Shown here piece by piece: positions 44,401-55,900 of a stretch of 64,000 nucleotides of DNA. This DNA is from Astrocystis sublimbata (Eukaryota > Ascomycota > Sordariomycetes > Xylariales > Xylariaceae): assembly GCA_022453515.1 (NCBI GenBank), contig JAJNNY010000004.1, positions 62,001-126,000 of the forward strand, in the 5' to 3' direction. The first letter of the stretch is position 1. Each line of letters begins with the position of its first letter. The notes under the pieces were generated by a model. That model saw only the letters and a list, made by a program, of their open reading frames with translations. It made no database searches and was not told the origin of the DNA. The position numbers and the translations under genes are program-made.

Positions 44401-46890
44401 CCCACCCATTGGCTGTGCTTTGTTTCTGATCATTTTCATCACTTCTTCTGCCGCATCAAAAAAGTCTTGGGTCTTCATCGAGGCCTTGCGGGAGCCATCA
44501 GCGCCAATAATTTCGCTATCGTCACCGGATAGAGGAGCTTTGTCCGACTCCAGGACGGGATTGAACCCAAGCTCGGCAAGCGGTTGCCTGTCACGCAGTT
44601 CCGCCGCTCTTTGGTTTGGCGTGGGAGATCTAGGCCGTAGGACGTGATGAGCGGCTAGGAGATCGGGTCTAGCGACTGTGTGCAACGAACTCTGACGCGC
44701 GTGCTTGCTGTCCCGCGTGATCGCGGATTGCATCGTGTAATGCGATGAATGCACCGTTTCCACGGCTCTATGCCATTCTTCAAGACCGAATGCGATATCG
44801 GATCGATGTAAAGTTCTACGTCTCTTCGGAGTAGGGTCTTTAGATGGTGACGTTCGTGGCCTCTTCCCTTCTGAGCCGTCTCGATGTGCAAGTGACGGGA
44901 ACCCGCTCAGCGGATTTGAAGGTTTTGATCGCAGCCCATCCAAGGACTTTGAGACGCGAATATGCTGTTGTGCGGCAGTCGCACGGGGATCTTCCTTGTC
45001 TCGGTTTCGCCTTACAAGTAGAGATTCCTCTTCCGATACCACATCCTCGTGAATTTTGAAGGGAGACCCATCTGTTGACGGGTTTCGGCTCCGTGGCGGT
45101 GTTATATTTTCCTTCTCTTCTGACAGAAATGGAAGATTGGAACCCAGGGAGATGTCGCCTTCAAACTCGTATTGGTCTAATTCACCAGCGCCAAAATTAT
45201 TCACGTCATCAAAGGCGTCTTGGTTACCGGGTCCAATATGAGGAGGCTTGCTTGCGGTCGGGATGGACGAGGCAGGTATTTCATCGCGAGGTCCGGACTC
45301 GATATGTATGGCAGCCACCGTCGACTGCGCAGTGGTATCTGCAGAACACGAGCGGCTGTTGCCGTGGATCTCCTCGAATTGGCTGATTCGTCGGAGCAAG
45401 GTCTGGTTTGTGAATGTGTCATGTGGTCCGAAGAGCTTCAATGGGCTTGAGGTCTTAATTGCGGTACGCTGCAGCCTCTTCTCGGGGCTTGGGTGGGGAG
45501 CACGGGGTAGGGATGGACTGGGTGGTGATGCCGGGTTCTGCTGGCTGCCCGCCGACGCAAATCGGTCGGTGCGGATCGTTGGGAACTGCTTGGGTGTGCT
45601 AGCTTGCAGGGAAGACTCTGGGAGCATATCAGAGTCATCAATATTCATCGGAGGGCTTAGGGGACGTTGCCGGAACGAGTCGTCAGTCGAACGCCCTCCC
45701 CTTCTCAAATTCAGGAAGCCACCGTTCTTGGCATACTCTTCGGTGTTTTCGAAGCTCGCAACATCGTCGCCCGCCATCATGGCTTTGCCTGAGTAGCTAT
45801 CGGGGTCGGAGTCCAGTATCATCTGGTTCCTCCGCAGTACTTCCAGTTTCTTTCGCAATTGGTGTGCCGGAAGATCCATGGCGGCAAATGAGACGCGGCC
45901 ACCCTCCGAACTATGGCGGGCAATGAATATAGGGCTGAAATCTTCGTTCCTAATGTCGCTGTGGCCACTGATCGTCCTGGATCTATCTAGCATCTGTGTT
46001 CTTCTCACAGACATCATGGAGCTTTCGGTTGCGCCGTTGCTATGCGTTGCTGATTCCCCGCCATTGCTTTTTCGTATCATTGAATCTTCACTATCACTGT
46101 GGCTCACAAGCGCGTCATCCCCCGTCCGCCGAAAGGAGATGGGTTTGGGCAGAGCCGCATCAGGCGCAATGAAAGAATTGTAGCTGTCCACCTCGAGCAT
46201 GCTGTTGTTGTCGTCGTCGTTCATGAGGCGTCTTCGGTGCGCGTATAATGGAGGGCTTGATGGTAGTGTAGTTTCGTTTATAGTATACCCTTCATTCTCA
46301 GCCGGGGCGGCGTTGTGCGCGTCTTGTGCGTGCGGTGGTTGGAACATGTTTTCCAGCCCCGTGGCAGCCGAGCTGAAGAGGTCTTTGGGCTCGCCGTAGT
46401 CCAGCTGTCCATAAATCAACCTTTTCTTCCACTCCGGCACCCTTTCGTGGCTCTTGGATGGCGATGCGCTCTGTGACCTGTTGCGTAGCACCGAGTTATG
46501 GACGATGGATGCGGAATCGGAATCGGGATCGGAAGCAGAGGCGGATCGGCTCAGGTCGCGCCCACGGGTGGATGGCTTTGCGCGCCGAGAGAGCTTGGAG
46601 GATCCGAGCTGGGCGGCTTTGATGTTAATGTCGTTCTGAGTACGCTCGCCCAGGACGCTGGAACTTCTGTGCTGGGGCGGGTGCTGCGGGTGCTGGGACG
46701 GCTTGAGCGCCGGGTTGGTTCGGTTGAATCGAGGGATGCGACTAGCGCGGTCACGTACATTCTGGGAACTGGCGGACAATGGCGGGCTCGAACATGTTGG
46801 TGGTGTTGGGAGCTGTTGTTGTGAAGTGTCCGACCCGGGCTGGGACACCCAATCTTCGGACAACGAGTCCAACCAGGCGTGTTGCGACAT
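41416..46890 (-). CDS. cdc11: Cdc11/Nud1-type leucine-rich-repeat scaffold of the septation initiation network
   Basis: An intronless frame of 1,824 codons starts at 46890 (MSQHAWLDSLSEDWVSQPGS). The conserved N-terminal box HERVPEWKKRLIYGQLDYG followed by EPKDLFSSAATGLENMFQPP (about residues 150-190) is characteristic of fungal Cdc11 homologues (SepK in Aspergillus). A long Ser-rich disordered region with many SP/TP sites follows. The C-terminal 450 residues hold at least ten leucine-rich repeats (LDLSNKQLDTLHML, LQYVDVSNNQIKSL, LRTLRADNNEITSL, LTELDLENNQIASL, LKVLKLSDNDIQSL, LRVLNINFNAIDDL). The protein anchors the GTPase/kinase cascade at spindle pole bodies that triggers septum formation. 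The role is taken from the family. Confidence 0.9.
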   Translation of the reverse strand: MSQHAWLDSLSEDWVSQPGSDTSQQQLPTPPTCSSPPLSASSQNVRDRASRIPRFNRTNPALKPSQHPQHPPQHRSSSVLGERTQNDINIKAAQLGSSKLSRRAKPSTRGRDLSRSASASDPDSDSASIVHNSVLRNRSQSASPSKSHERVPEWKKRLIYGQLDYGEPKDLFSSAATGLENMFQPPHAQDAHNAAPAENEGYTINETTLPSSPPLYAHRRRLMNDDDNNSMLEVDSYNSFIAPDAALPKPISFRRTGDDALVSHSDSEDSMIRKSNGGESATHSNGATESSMMSVRRTQMLDRSRTISGHSDIRNEDFSPIFIARHSSEGGRVSFAAMDLPAHQLRKKLEVLRRNQMILDSDPDSYSGKAMMAGDDVASFENTEEYAKNGGFLNLRRGGRSTDDSFRQRPLSPPMNIDDSDMLPESSLQASTPKQFPTIRTDRFASAGSQQNPASPPSPSLPRAPHPSPEKRLQRTAIKTSSPLKLFGPHDTFTNQTLLRRISQFEEIHGNSRSCSADTTAQSTVAAIHIESGPRDEIPASSIPTASKPPHIGPGNQDAFDDVNNFGAGELDQYEFEGDISLGSNLPFLSEEKENITPPRSRNPSTDGSPFKIHEDVVSEEESLLVRRNRDKEDPRATAAQQHIRVSKSLDGLRSKPSNPLSGFPSLAHRDGSEGKRPRTSPSKDPTPKRRRTLHRSDIAFGLEEWHRAVETVHSSHYTMQSAITRDSKHARQSSLHTVARPDLLAAHHVLRPRSPTPNQRAAELRDRQPLAELGFNPVLESDKAPLSGDDSEIIGADGSRKASMKTQDFFDAAEEVMKMIRNKAQPMGGLANVEESEAEDSDDPSHDQSALTEDSFQDSTQEPFSRPPSRDGQPVSRPPIRQEDPDLVNQLKKYEEQGDLADMLSQSIRSITNHQLNEKQAVDAGNTSDQLSQLFEDSGIISDIPNVRLSRNPDRAEVNSNNNGTDFPSRNSHSSGSSTGRTIPTNSSRSDSRRLIAPDVVSQLIGNQVGNMVFDDIHKMWQKVKPPKPVMNILPSEDSEDDPFASIPDLTVDPVKEIRHLNLAVGKSCPSPDERQSDGSSISLSSSRARKPTDEFVDSEHSAIGDYQAHVETALEDDEEIDHEISLHEDRIQKATPARRKNLTITFSSPVASFIQDIPHRDSDSDSYEGNANLQDSLGNIAADSVKRGRYGNIGKPAGGRTIHSSQNRSRGVSNHFQVERHEFVPRPVSRIDEQDEETSAAQRSGQNGQTQLSILAESRVEAPEPQPMRSPDLSVVMATPNPVRSATMSATPIIGQYVGTFSLSPLSEFTIHQVDQSCALEVSYVVGDHHLVTGDGSKKTMSKAIRSLVEKITEVEPFEPDWETVPELDLSNKQLDTLHMLDEFCGSLVTLDASKNVVSHLDGVPQSVRNLRMTHNVLSELTAWGQLVNLQYVDVSNNQIKSLAAFRDLVHLRTLRADNNEITSLDGIKFHDSLQVLRARNNQIAQIDFDGTTMHRLTELDLENNQIASLENTQQLSSLSTLNLQSNCLTSFTPSSQGQYFVSLKVLKLSDNDIQSLDLSVTPSLRLLHADRNSITTMTGFSQCRCLDSLSLREQRGNRILDTSFLNSACEIRKLFLSGNRLSGFNPTVDFLNLQYLELANCGLQALASNVGQLMPNLRVLNINFNAIDDLWPLRCIPRLKKLVAAGNRLSEAGKVATALAELPHLSRLDLRNNGATLGFYAPVHTLVPTDAKDAEFDSFVLPDVDVERQDKFASRLDMSTRLRKRLYDTVVLNGCKQLKVLDGLPVSKDVLWMKDDVWEALVKNDVVPLRKMNQEEDVSAH

Positions 46891-48188
46891 GGTGGCTGAG
46901 TGGGAAGTGGTGCTTCAAGGCTGCGGTATATTCCCCATAGAGAAGGTTGGCAGCCCAGGACGCTGTATATCGCAATGCTGTTGAGTAATGATGGATTGGT
47001 CCAGGTAAGAGTATATGCTCACGAGTTATCTCCGAACGTGTCGCAATGTTTACTTGCAGCAATGTGGGGAGTTTGTTTGGGTAGAGAATGGTCCACGCAC
47101 CCACGCACCCACGCGGGCCACGGTCGCTGGCACACGGGTAGTGGGACCGAGGGCGGCGCGCTAGCCTAGTACAGAGGAGGTACCTACTTAAGGTACCTAC
47201 CTACATGTGCCGCCATAATACCTACCATGCTGTAGATACCTCTAGTAACTAGAGGCTCATGACAAAGAAAAGGCAAAGAAATATCCGTAACTAAGGTCTG
47301 CAGTAGTACTAGTGTTATATTCTCAACTTGATGGGCATTGTTGGACTTCCCAGCTCATGTTTGGTAAGCCATGCCATAGCAGCATACTATCTGCTAGGTA
47401 CCTAGGTACATATGCATATCAGATGGGCCCTCAATACTTCATCATCATACCTACTAGGTGGTAAGGAGGTAGGTATGTGCCAATACCCAGGTAAGTAGTG
47501 AGTTGGGTTCCATTCCTAGCAGCGTTATTGGTTTTCGCTATTTGATTCATTTGTGCCTACCTGCATCTAAGTAGGTACCTAGCCTATGCTTCACGGTTGC
47601 GGAAGAGGCCGCCTCAAACAAAAACCACACAGACCCCACACTAAGGTACCGTAGGTATCTAAGGGGCTAAGATGTCTAGCGCCAACTCCAGGGTTTCTAG
47701 GGCAACCACGAGCTGCCCCACCTTCCACGACCTGGCTTAGATAATACATAGTACAGGTTATCAAATATAAATACTTAAATAGTTAGCTTAATGTAATGTT
47801 TAACAATGCTTAATAGTATCTAGCTGCTTGATCTTTAGTTATTCATTAGTTATCTAAAGATTTATTAGCTTTAAATAAACCCTTATTATTAGCTCACTCG
47901 CTGATTATTATATGGAGGTGTAGATAGAAGTCGAGCTGCTAATTACCTGTAGGTAGGTATATCAATTAACGCGTCTGTCACGTCTCCGTATCTGGGAAGC
48001 CCCACATCCTTGCATACCTACCTACCCTGGGGCCTGGTCCACCTACCTAGGCGAGCGGTACGGTTTCTCTCTCCCTTTCAAGCAGACCTGACCCCATGAG
48101 ACTGTGAACACACTGTAAGGTCCCTGCTTTTCTCACTCCCACCCAGACAATAAACCCACTCAAGAGAGGGCCAGCCGTGTTGGATGCC
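46891..48188. other. Divergent intergenic region rich in TAGG/CCTA palindromes
   Basis: Between the cdc11 start and the 48.2-kb gene there are repeated ggtacctacctac-type tracts (47180-47215, 47396-47405, 47452-47495, 47570-47580, 47948-47960, 48016-48052). An AT-rich block lies at 47750-47930. No gene is seen. Confidence 0.6.
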
Positions 48189-50381
48189 ATGTTGGATGGC
48201 ATCATGGAAGGGATCATGGACGGATGCGCTGGTGATGCCTATTTGACCAGATTGGCTTGCCTGGGCGACACCACTGCCGAAGCCAATGAAGCCGCCAAAG
48301 CCGCCAAAGAACGACGATACGAAGACTACGGCCGCCGTTACTTACAAGGAAAACCTCTCTGCCTCATCTCCGCCTCTCTCCGCGGCCCCTTCGACCAAGC
48401 TTCTGGATGGAAGAACCCCTGGCTACCGAAACCGTCGCCGCCACACGAAGCTCGCCTCAAGGACCTGAGCCGGCATGATACCAGTGGCTCTATGGAATGT
48501 CACTTGCCAAGCCCTCAGAGTCACGAGGACCTTCGTTTTTCCGACACACCATCGAGCCCTAATAGCCACTTTCGAATAATACAGTCATGGGTACACGGCG
48601 TCGAACACAACGTCCTGGAGAGCGACAATTTCTGGGCACCGGACCGAGACGGTTCTGCGAAGAAGCATTTGGCAGACCCAGACTGGCTGAAGCGGCGGCC
48701 AACGAAGAGGAGCAAACCCAACGCTTCACAGACTACAAAGACAACCTCCACCCCCACTCCGATGCCGACTGCTCGACCACGAATCGAGGCAAAGACAAAA
48801 CCACGAATCCCAATCAAGTCCGCAAACCGCAGTTTTGAGATGACGACGCCCTTGTCAAGTCCCGAAAACTGTGACGCAAATCCCGAAGACACTGATTTTC
48901 ACGATTGCGCCGATGAAAGCTTCCGCTATCGAGCCCGTTTCGCAAAACCGGCCACGCTTCCAGCTAGCCGTATTGAGCTCCCCCCAGTCTCTATCGGTGC
49001 GATTCCCCACGATAAAACTGATTCCCCCAATGTTGCGGATTCAGGGTCATCTCTCGGTTTATTACGTAATCACGGAGGACTCCAAAGCTGCAGTCTTGCA
49101 GCCGCGAATGGTGAGGCAAAAGCTAATGCGGACCGACTGCTAAATAACATCACACCAAATCAATGCACGTCTGTACTGAATATTCGCCACAATACACCGC
49201 AAACTGTACTCGAAGTGAAGATGCCCTCGAGCTTGGACACAGAATGGATGCTAGATGAGGGTCCAACGCTCATAGGAGAGCCTATGGACACAATAGAGTG
49301 TGAGGATAGCATCGCAAATCTATGCAGTTCCACAGTCCGCATTACCGCTCCTGTGCCACGGACTGTACTAGACATGAAAACGGCTTCGAGCGCGAACTCA
49401 AATTTGGACTGGGTTTTGAACGAGGATCTAGCTTTCACAGGCAAATCAATGGGCACAGCAGAGCCTAACATTGTTGATCCAACTGGTCAAGAGCTAGATA
49501 ATGCTGGAAAGACACGGTCTCTCCTCCAGCACTACGCTATCTCGGCCACCAATCTTGCCAATGGCAAACCGTTGCAGCTTGAAGTATCGCCGCCTGCGCA
49601 GGCTGCACAGTGTTCACAGAGGAAAGATGTTCCAGTATCTAGTCCCACGATTCGTCCTTCACAACAAAGCCCTTGGACCGCAGTTTTTGATGAGCAATCA
49701 TCTCCAAACGAGCTATCAATCCGTCCATTTTCGACGTTTGATTTTTTTTCGTCTCCAAGTGGCTCTTCAACTCGAAAACAAGCAAGCGTGAGGCCGAGAT
49801 CCAACAAGCGAGTGTCATTCGCTCCGGAGGATAATAGCCAGGGTAATAACCAGGGTAGTAATCAGGGCAATAACCAGGGTATAACGACCCGAGCCGCATC
49901 GCCTCCGCCATCGACACTAGTCGATTTAGAACAAGACATCTTCGGTGGATTATATATTAATCATTTTGATACTATGAATCGCCGCCTTCGACATCATGAT
50001 AAACCAGATCTCCGATATCGCCAACGCTTGCTGCCCAGCCCTTCACAGCAGAAACCTGATAGTCCTTCAGTTAGTGCTATGGCCGACACGTTCCGTGAGG
50101 CAGACGCGCTTCGCTCGGGATACGTGGATGGTGCAGCTGAACATGCTACCATGGAAGCCGACGGAGTAGAAACGGGGGTCGAGGTGGCTGATACAAAGCC
50201 TCAATCACCATGGCAACACAATAGCCAGGGCATTGATCATGTCGCAGCCGTCCTGAACAATTTGGACGAGTTCTTGGACGTGTGGGATGTCAATACAGAG
50301 ATCGACAGGCATCGAACAGAAGGACAAGGGAAGATATCAAACAAGGAACTGAGCATGTTGGAAGGAGTTGATATCTGGTAG
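48189..50381 (+). CDS. Hypothetical disordered protein
   Basis: An uninterrupted frame of about 730 codons starts at the first in-frame ATG (48189; the frame is open slightly upstream with a GTG). The N-terminal 80 residues look folded and conserved: AAKAAKERRYEDYGRRYLQG, then KPLCLISASLRGPFDQASGW. The rest is Ser/Pro/Thr-rich with basic patches (WLKRRPTKRSKP; RPRSNKRVSFAPED). A KRVSFAPED-type K-x-V-S-F motif resembles a protein phosphatase 1 docking site (RVxF). An Asn-Gln-Gly minisatellite lies at 49838-49880. There is no membrane segment. No family is recognised. Confidence 0.65.
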   Translation: MLDGIMEGIMDGCAGDAYLTRLACLGDTTAEANEAAKAAKERRYEDYGRRYLQGKPLCLISASLRGPFDQASGWKNPWLPKPSPPHEARLKDLSRHDTSGSMECHLPSPQSHEDLRFSDTPSSPNSHFRIIQSWVHGVEHNVLESDNFWAPDRDGSAKKHLADPDWLKRRPTKRSKPNASQTTKTTSTPTPMPTARPRIEAKTKPRIPIKSANRSFEMTTPLSSPENCDANPEDTDFHDCADESFRYRARFAKPATLPASRIELPPVSIGAIPHDKTDSPNVADSGSSLGLLRNHGGLQSCSLAAANGEAKANADRLLNNITPNQCTSVLNIRHNTPQTVLEVKMPSSLDTEWMLDEGPTLIGEPMDTIECEDSIANLCSSTVRITAPVPRTVLDMKTASSANSNLDWVLNEDLAFTGKSMGTAEPNIVDPTGQELDNAGKTRSLLQHYAISATNLANGKPLQLEVSPPAQAAQCSQRKDVPVSSPTIRPSQQSPWTAVFDEQSSPNELSIRPFSTFDFFSSPSGSSTRKQASVRPRSNKRVSFAPEDNSQGNNQGSNQGNNQGITTRAASPPPSTLVDLEQDIFGGLYINHFDTMNRRLRHHDKPDLRYRQRLLPSPSQQKPDSPSVSAMADTFREADALRSGYVDGAAEHATMEADGVETGVEVADTKPQSPWQHNSQGIDHVAAVLNNLDEFLDVWDVNTEIDRHRTEGQGKISNKELSMLEGVDIW
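49838..49880 (+). repeat. 12-bp coding minisatellite (N-x-Q-G)
   Basis: Four units of a variant of aataaccagggt in a row encode NSQG, NNQG, SNQG and NNQG. The repeat keeps the frame. Confidence 0.85.
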
Positions 50382-52119
50382 GGGCAAGGGAAATATAGCA
50401 TTTTGATACCCACTATCCCTCATTTGCCTGGCGTAATGGGGATCTGGCGTTCTTGGTAGGCCAGCGACCTGAGAGCTTTCGAGAATCTTAGGAGCCTAGG
50501 AGTATCGACGACGTATGGACGTTAGCTGTAGAGCTGCAGAACTAAATAACTCGGCGGCACGAATGAGAGATTTTCTGTGTGGAAGTTTATGCTTCGCATT
50601 TTCTGTTCCATTCCATAACCCAAGGACCGAAAAGCCCATGGGGCCTCACAGGTCCAGGTCAATACATACAAAGCAATTATGACAATGATCAAATTGCCAC
50701 ATATACTAATCAACATCCCTCATCTCACAAGAGATGGCTGAACCAGAGCAGTTCAAATCGCCACGAGGGACGCTTGACAGCCTATCAACGTGAGTCCAGT
50801 ACGTTTTGGTCGGCAATCGCCTTCGAAGTGCCTATCCATGTCTCCTCGACAGCATGTGCTCCAGTTTAATATAGGAAATATGAGTCAACGATCCAAATCA
50901 GTTGCAGAGCCTCATCGTACTAGGCAGGAAGATACTTTCAACCGAAACAGGTATTATAATGCTCGAAGCCGAGACGGAAGATCTCGAAACCGAGACAGAA
51001 ATAATGGCAAGAAGGACCATCATCCGTAGAATACTAGCATATAATACAATACTAATAATCTTCGGGGAAATGCGTCAATCCTCAGAACAAACTACTAGGA
51101 AGTTGAGCAACCGGCGAATTGTCGTAGCCGGCAGGATTATCACTATCAATATCAATATACAATCTACCATGCCTATAAGCATCAGTTTTCCTTCGTTAGC
51201 TAGAGTTGCAATCAAAGTGTTGTGACATTACTTGGCAGTTGTACAGCAACTACATCTGATTTTCTAACCATCACGGGGTTGTCATACTAAAATTGCCCAA
51301 ATAAATGGGCGAACCGACTACAGTGAGTACACGTTTCAAGTGCTCCCTTGGCGATGATATGGCAGACCAGATTTGGGTATTACCAGTACGATACCATGGC
51401 AGAAGCCAAGGGCATGATCGGTGAATGGAATATTACGCCCCTATTTTTCTTTTCTTATACACACACGATGATTAATGTAAACGACTGCACTGTTTGCTCA
51501 GAAGTGATGCTATTCGGAATTCACTGTTGAATAGGATCTGCGTTGATCCAATGCTGGCCATATATTCCTCCATATATGTAGGTAATGATCGTGTTATCAC
51601 ATGGCATTCACCGTCTGCCATGTCATGCGCAGAACTAATAATTACTAATTGGGCTTGGATAGCCTGAGCTTACGTACTTGGTAGACGATCTCCCGAGCGT
51701 CATACATTAATAAATTCCACCCAAACATGGTCCCGCGCAACAACGTTCGTCTTGAATATTGAAGTGTCACGGTACATACCTAAGCACAGTCCTTGTACAC
51801 CATAGGATCTTCAAGTACGGTATTTGAATCGACTTGATTTTGGGCTTAGACCATACCTACCTACATGTAGGTAGATGTAGGTAGATACCTACTAGTAGAG
51901 ACCATCACTGCATCCTGTGGATCAATGGCAGGAAGGGAAAGTGCCACCAGCACTCACCTCGATCTCACGTGCATGCTTAGGGACTTAGGTACACCGCCTC
52001 ATGAGTGATCGTGGCATGTTAGGGCTTTTCTTCTCAGCCATGGGACGCCACTCTCTAACCTGAGGTATCTTTCTCTCCTAACACAACCACTTAGCAACAA
52101 TCACCCACCATATAGAAAT
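50382..52119. other. Intergenic stretch without supported gene
   Basis: The 50,790-51,225 part has overlapping open frames rich in Arg/Asp (RSRDGRSRNRDRN) produced by a short purine-rich repeat. No clear gene is found. A palindromic tract lies at 51855-51895 (ctacctacatgtaggtagat). Confidence 0.5.
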
Positions 52120-52905
52120 CAATACACAAAATATGACAAGACCCAAAGGCAGAGTTGTCAAATATCCCAACGCATGAGGTTTCAGGCCCGATCAAAGAAA
52201 TCCCCGGCGAAGTGCCGCGGCTGGTCATGACAAGGGACGGATAAACGTTCCAGACCACGATCCCCTCATGCATCGCCATTCACAACTTTATGTTGTCATC
52301 TTTGACGACGAGTCCTCGGGAAGTATAATTCCGGATCACCTTACGGAAGACTCGCTTCCAAACGACAACGGGCCGGAATCGCCGCCTGGTGGTGAGGGTG
52401 AATCTATACCTTCTGAAATATTTGACGAGGAATTGTCGTCATTGGATAATGCAATACAACACATATGTCGACCAATCTGACGAGGGAATATGTGCCACAA
52501 CACGACGCTTAGCAAATGATGACTCGTCTATCCAGCCTCGAGCCGTCAATTGATGATCTCTTACGGTAAAAGTTTTCCACGTTGGACTTGTACAGGACTT
52601 CGTTATTATATCGAGGAGTCTTCGCAGTTTAGCGATCACGATATAAGATACAAGGCTCTTCTTTTCCCCGATCGTGACGCGCCCGTTAGAGTTGTGATTA
52701 ACAGAGATGATTGGCAAACATACAGCTGCATATTACTCTCATCCTCCACTAGCAGGAATAAACCTGCAGGATATTGACCAAGAGAAGGTGGCACGCGGGT
52801 TGAGCGAACTTGGTACAGAAGTACGCCGCCGTAGTCAGCGTAGCGGCAAACATTGGGTTACAATTTGCCTAGAGTACGATAACAACTTGGGCGAGGAATA
52901 AAGAC
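52120..52905 (+). other. Possible degenerate or spliced coding region
   Basis: Plus-strand frames read protein-like pieces separated by stops: VVIFDDESSGSIIPDHLTED followed by an acidic stretch ending FDEELSSLDNAIQHICR (52290-52470). Next is YYIEESSQFSDHDIRYKALL (about 52600-52660). Last is INLQDIDQEKVARGLSELG with SGKHWVTICLEYDNN (52755-52895). No splice set that joins them convincingly was found and no family is recognised. A decayed gene is as likely as a spliced one. Confidence 0.25.
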
Positions 52906-55900
52906 GAGATATGAACCCACCGGATTGTAAACAGAGTTAGTTTGCTGGTGAGATCGAACGTATGATCATCCCCCAACCAACAATTTAAAGATGTTCTCCC
53001 CATCCGCTCTGTTTCTTTACGCGTAGGGACTTGGTCAATGATAGCTCATTACCAAGTCGGTTGCGCGATCATCAATCTGCTGATACCCCTAGCCATATAT
53101 ATAAAAACAGTATAGGCCGTGAAAAAACCATGTTGTCAACCTCTAACAATATAGAAAATTTCCCCATTGTTCTAAGGCTAGGGGTTCTTACTACCTGTTC
53201 ATCACACGGAAGCCTACCTATTCTCCGTGTGCTGTCAGATGAGTTGCGCCTCCTCCCTTTGATATGACGCTGCTGGTAACATTGGGGAATAGGAAAATAT
53301 GCTATGTAGTTGTTCGCTTGCAAGATGGACGTTGCGTCTGACCTATTTGATAAACTATATAGACCTTGTTCCAGCGCTCAAAAAGCGCGCCGCCCGGACG
53401 GCAGAGCATTGTGCCGGATGTCCTAGCGCTAAAAGAGGGGGCAACGCGGGCAGAAACGCGGGCACAGGGGCGGGATGGCGGCGGGGACGTGTGTTTCCTG
53501 CGGGGATTGAATCGTTAATGGGTTGAACAGAGAATCTAGAACGACGATCTCATCTCATGGTTTTGATGATTCCTCCCTTGCGTCCCCTTCCTATACTGTT
53601 TTGTGACCAGAAAGAAGACCAGATCGTAAGTGCTCGAGTGGTCCCGGCCGTGCCCGGAAGCGTATGCACCATGTGTGATTGTTGGGTAACCACCTGCATG
53701 TGAATGACGGCAAGCTGTGGAGACAGTGTCTTAATGCAACATGAAAAAGTACAGTACTATGGTAGTTTCAAACCTCAACCTTGAAGTTCCTACTTACCCC
53801 AAGAGGTAGGACTATGCAAGTTGTTTTGCGTACAGTACTTTGAAGAGTGACCGCATACCTAGGTAGTTACCAATTTCATAGTTTCTGAGCTGCTACAGTA
53901 GGTGCCCGTTTCAAGGTATGGGCTCATATTGACTTCATTGCATGCACCTGGGCTCTAGCTTCTGGGACATCCTGAAACGTGCCTGCGAAGTGACGCACTG
54001 GGAACAGGTCCGTAGCTGTGGCCATGTTAGTTATGTATGTACTGTAAATGCATGTACCTACCTACCTTAAGGTAGACATGGCATATGGAAAAAGTCCATG
54101 ACAAATCCATCAAGCCAAGACTGTTTATCGACCTAAGACCCTGAGGGCCTGAGAAATGTCTTGCCACTATTGAAGATTGAAATCACCTGAATTGTAGTGG
54201 CCGAAACCGTTCACGTGAGAGGGGCCCCATGGGTTGGTGCGTGACACTTAATTGTCTTGCGTTAACCTACCTACTATGTATGTCTCGCCTCGCTCGCCTA
54301 TGTACAGTGAGTGAGAGAGGCGAGAGAGGAAAGGGTGGCGGCTCGTTGCTCAGCCCGTCGTGATGTCAACACGATGCACGCAGGCAAGCGAGCAAGATGT
54401 CGCACGTTGGCCTGTGCGTGCGGTTCGAGCTGTACTGGCATGACTGGGTAGGGAATGTACCTAGGTAGTGAGTGACAGGGTCACAACGCACGGCTTTAAC
54501 CACATGCTGCCTCGTCCATATATCTATCAACAGCTGATTCCCCTTCTTTTTGTGAATCAAAGAGGTCTGGCCTGGCACCCTGGGTAGTCTTTTGGAGTAA
54601 GTTGATTTCCTTGATGTTGCTATGCAGCCATTTCCGTGATCAGAGTATGCTGCTCTGCCTTCTGGTAGTCTCGGACTTCCAGTCGCTACCTACTAGGAAG
54701 TAGTTTAGGCTGTGCCCTCTAACCAACGAAGTCTAGCCACATGGTGCGAGACGTTCGAAATCACAAGGCATGAGAGGTACGCTAGAAGCTTCGCGGATGC
54801 AGAGGGTCGAGAGGGTTGCTCTGGCTACCTACTCCTACATGTACGTTCATCCACCGCTCTATCGATTATTTAGGCAGTCTTTCTAGATGACCTTTGCAAA
54901 TTGAAATGAAACTAGTGAGAATTTGAGGCTGGCTTTATGCGGATCTTGGCTGCTCCATAGCCTAAAAGAGGGGTCTCTGGGCTTGTGTCGTAAGTACCTA
55001 CCTACATGGACCTACCATGTACGAGGTAGGCCCGTAGGTAAGTAAGTTGTTGTCATTGAGGGCGGCACTAATCAAGTACCGAGGATGCTAATGTATGTGG
55101 CACGAGTTGAAATAGCTGAAACGGGCAAGCCGTTGTTAAAGTTGGCAGGACCCTGAACAGCAGCAGCTTGAGGATGCTGGGAGACGGGACCCTGAGAATC
55201 TCTTTGAGGCCTAGACTTGTTTCCTGCATGGTGCAGTCAGTGGCAGTGGCAGAACATGGCAGACGAGCTTTCAAGACACAGACATCAGAGTTTTGATAGA
55301 TAGATACGGTGCACTGAATCCAGGATTGATCTGCATTATACCTAGGTACAGTACTATATAGTACCTACCTAGGTATGTAGGCACTAACCCGATATTTCAA
55401 CCCTCCCCCACTTGGGACTTGAAGGATCTGACAAGGACGATAGCCACCCGAGATAAGTTGGTATTCGGGGTTTGTTTTTCGTTGCCCAGGTGGTGTCTAC
55501 GAGTATCCATCTACATAGTAATCGTTGCCAACCGAGCCAACCAACGCCAGCGCATCTGAGGGAAAGGAGGGTTCAGAACAACCCGCGAATCAGCATTGAA
55601 TTTCAGAGGTTCTGTTACACAGCAGGCAGCCAGCCTTGAATGATGTCGAAATGATGTGATAAGCACTCGATGCTTGCTGGTTGGTGTTCCATGCGGTAAC
55701 GAAGAATATTATACTGTAGCAAGGCTCGCTCAGATACTTTTAACTCACCTACTCTTTACTTGGCTATGTATAATAGGTACGTACGTGGCTATGATAATTG
55801 AAAATACAAATGCAGAAACTGTTTTGGATTAGAAGGGCTCGAAGGGGTACGTGTTGTGCTGCGTATCTACCTGGTGGAGGTGGTGTTAGTAGGTAGGTAC

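Noticed and set aside
43815..44647. Open frames on both strands in the middle of the cdc11-like gene
   Set aside because: The 1,824-codon minus-strand frame with conserved box and leucine-rich repeats explains this sequence.
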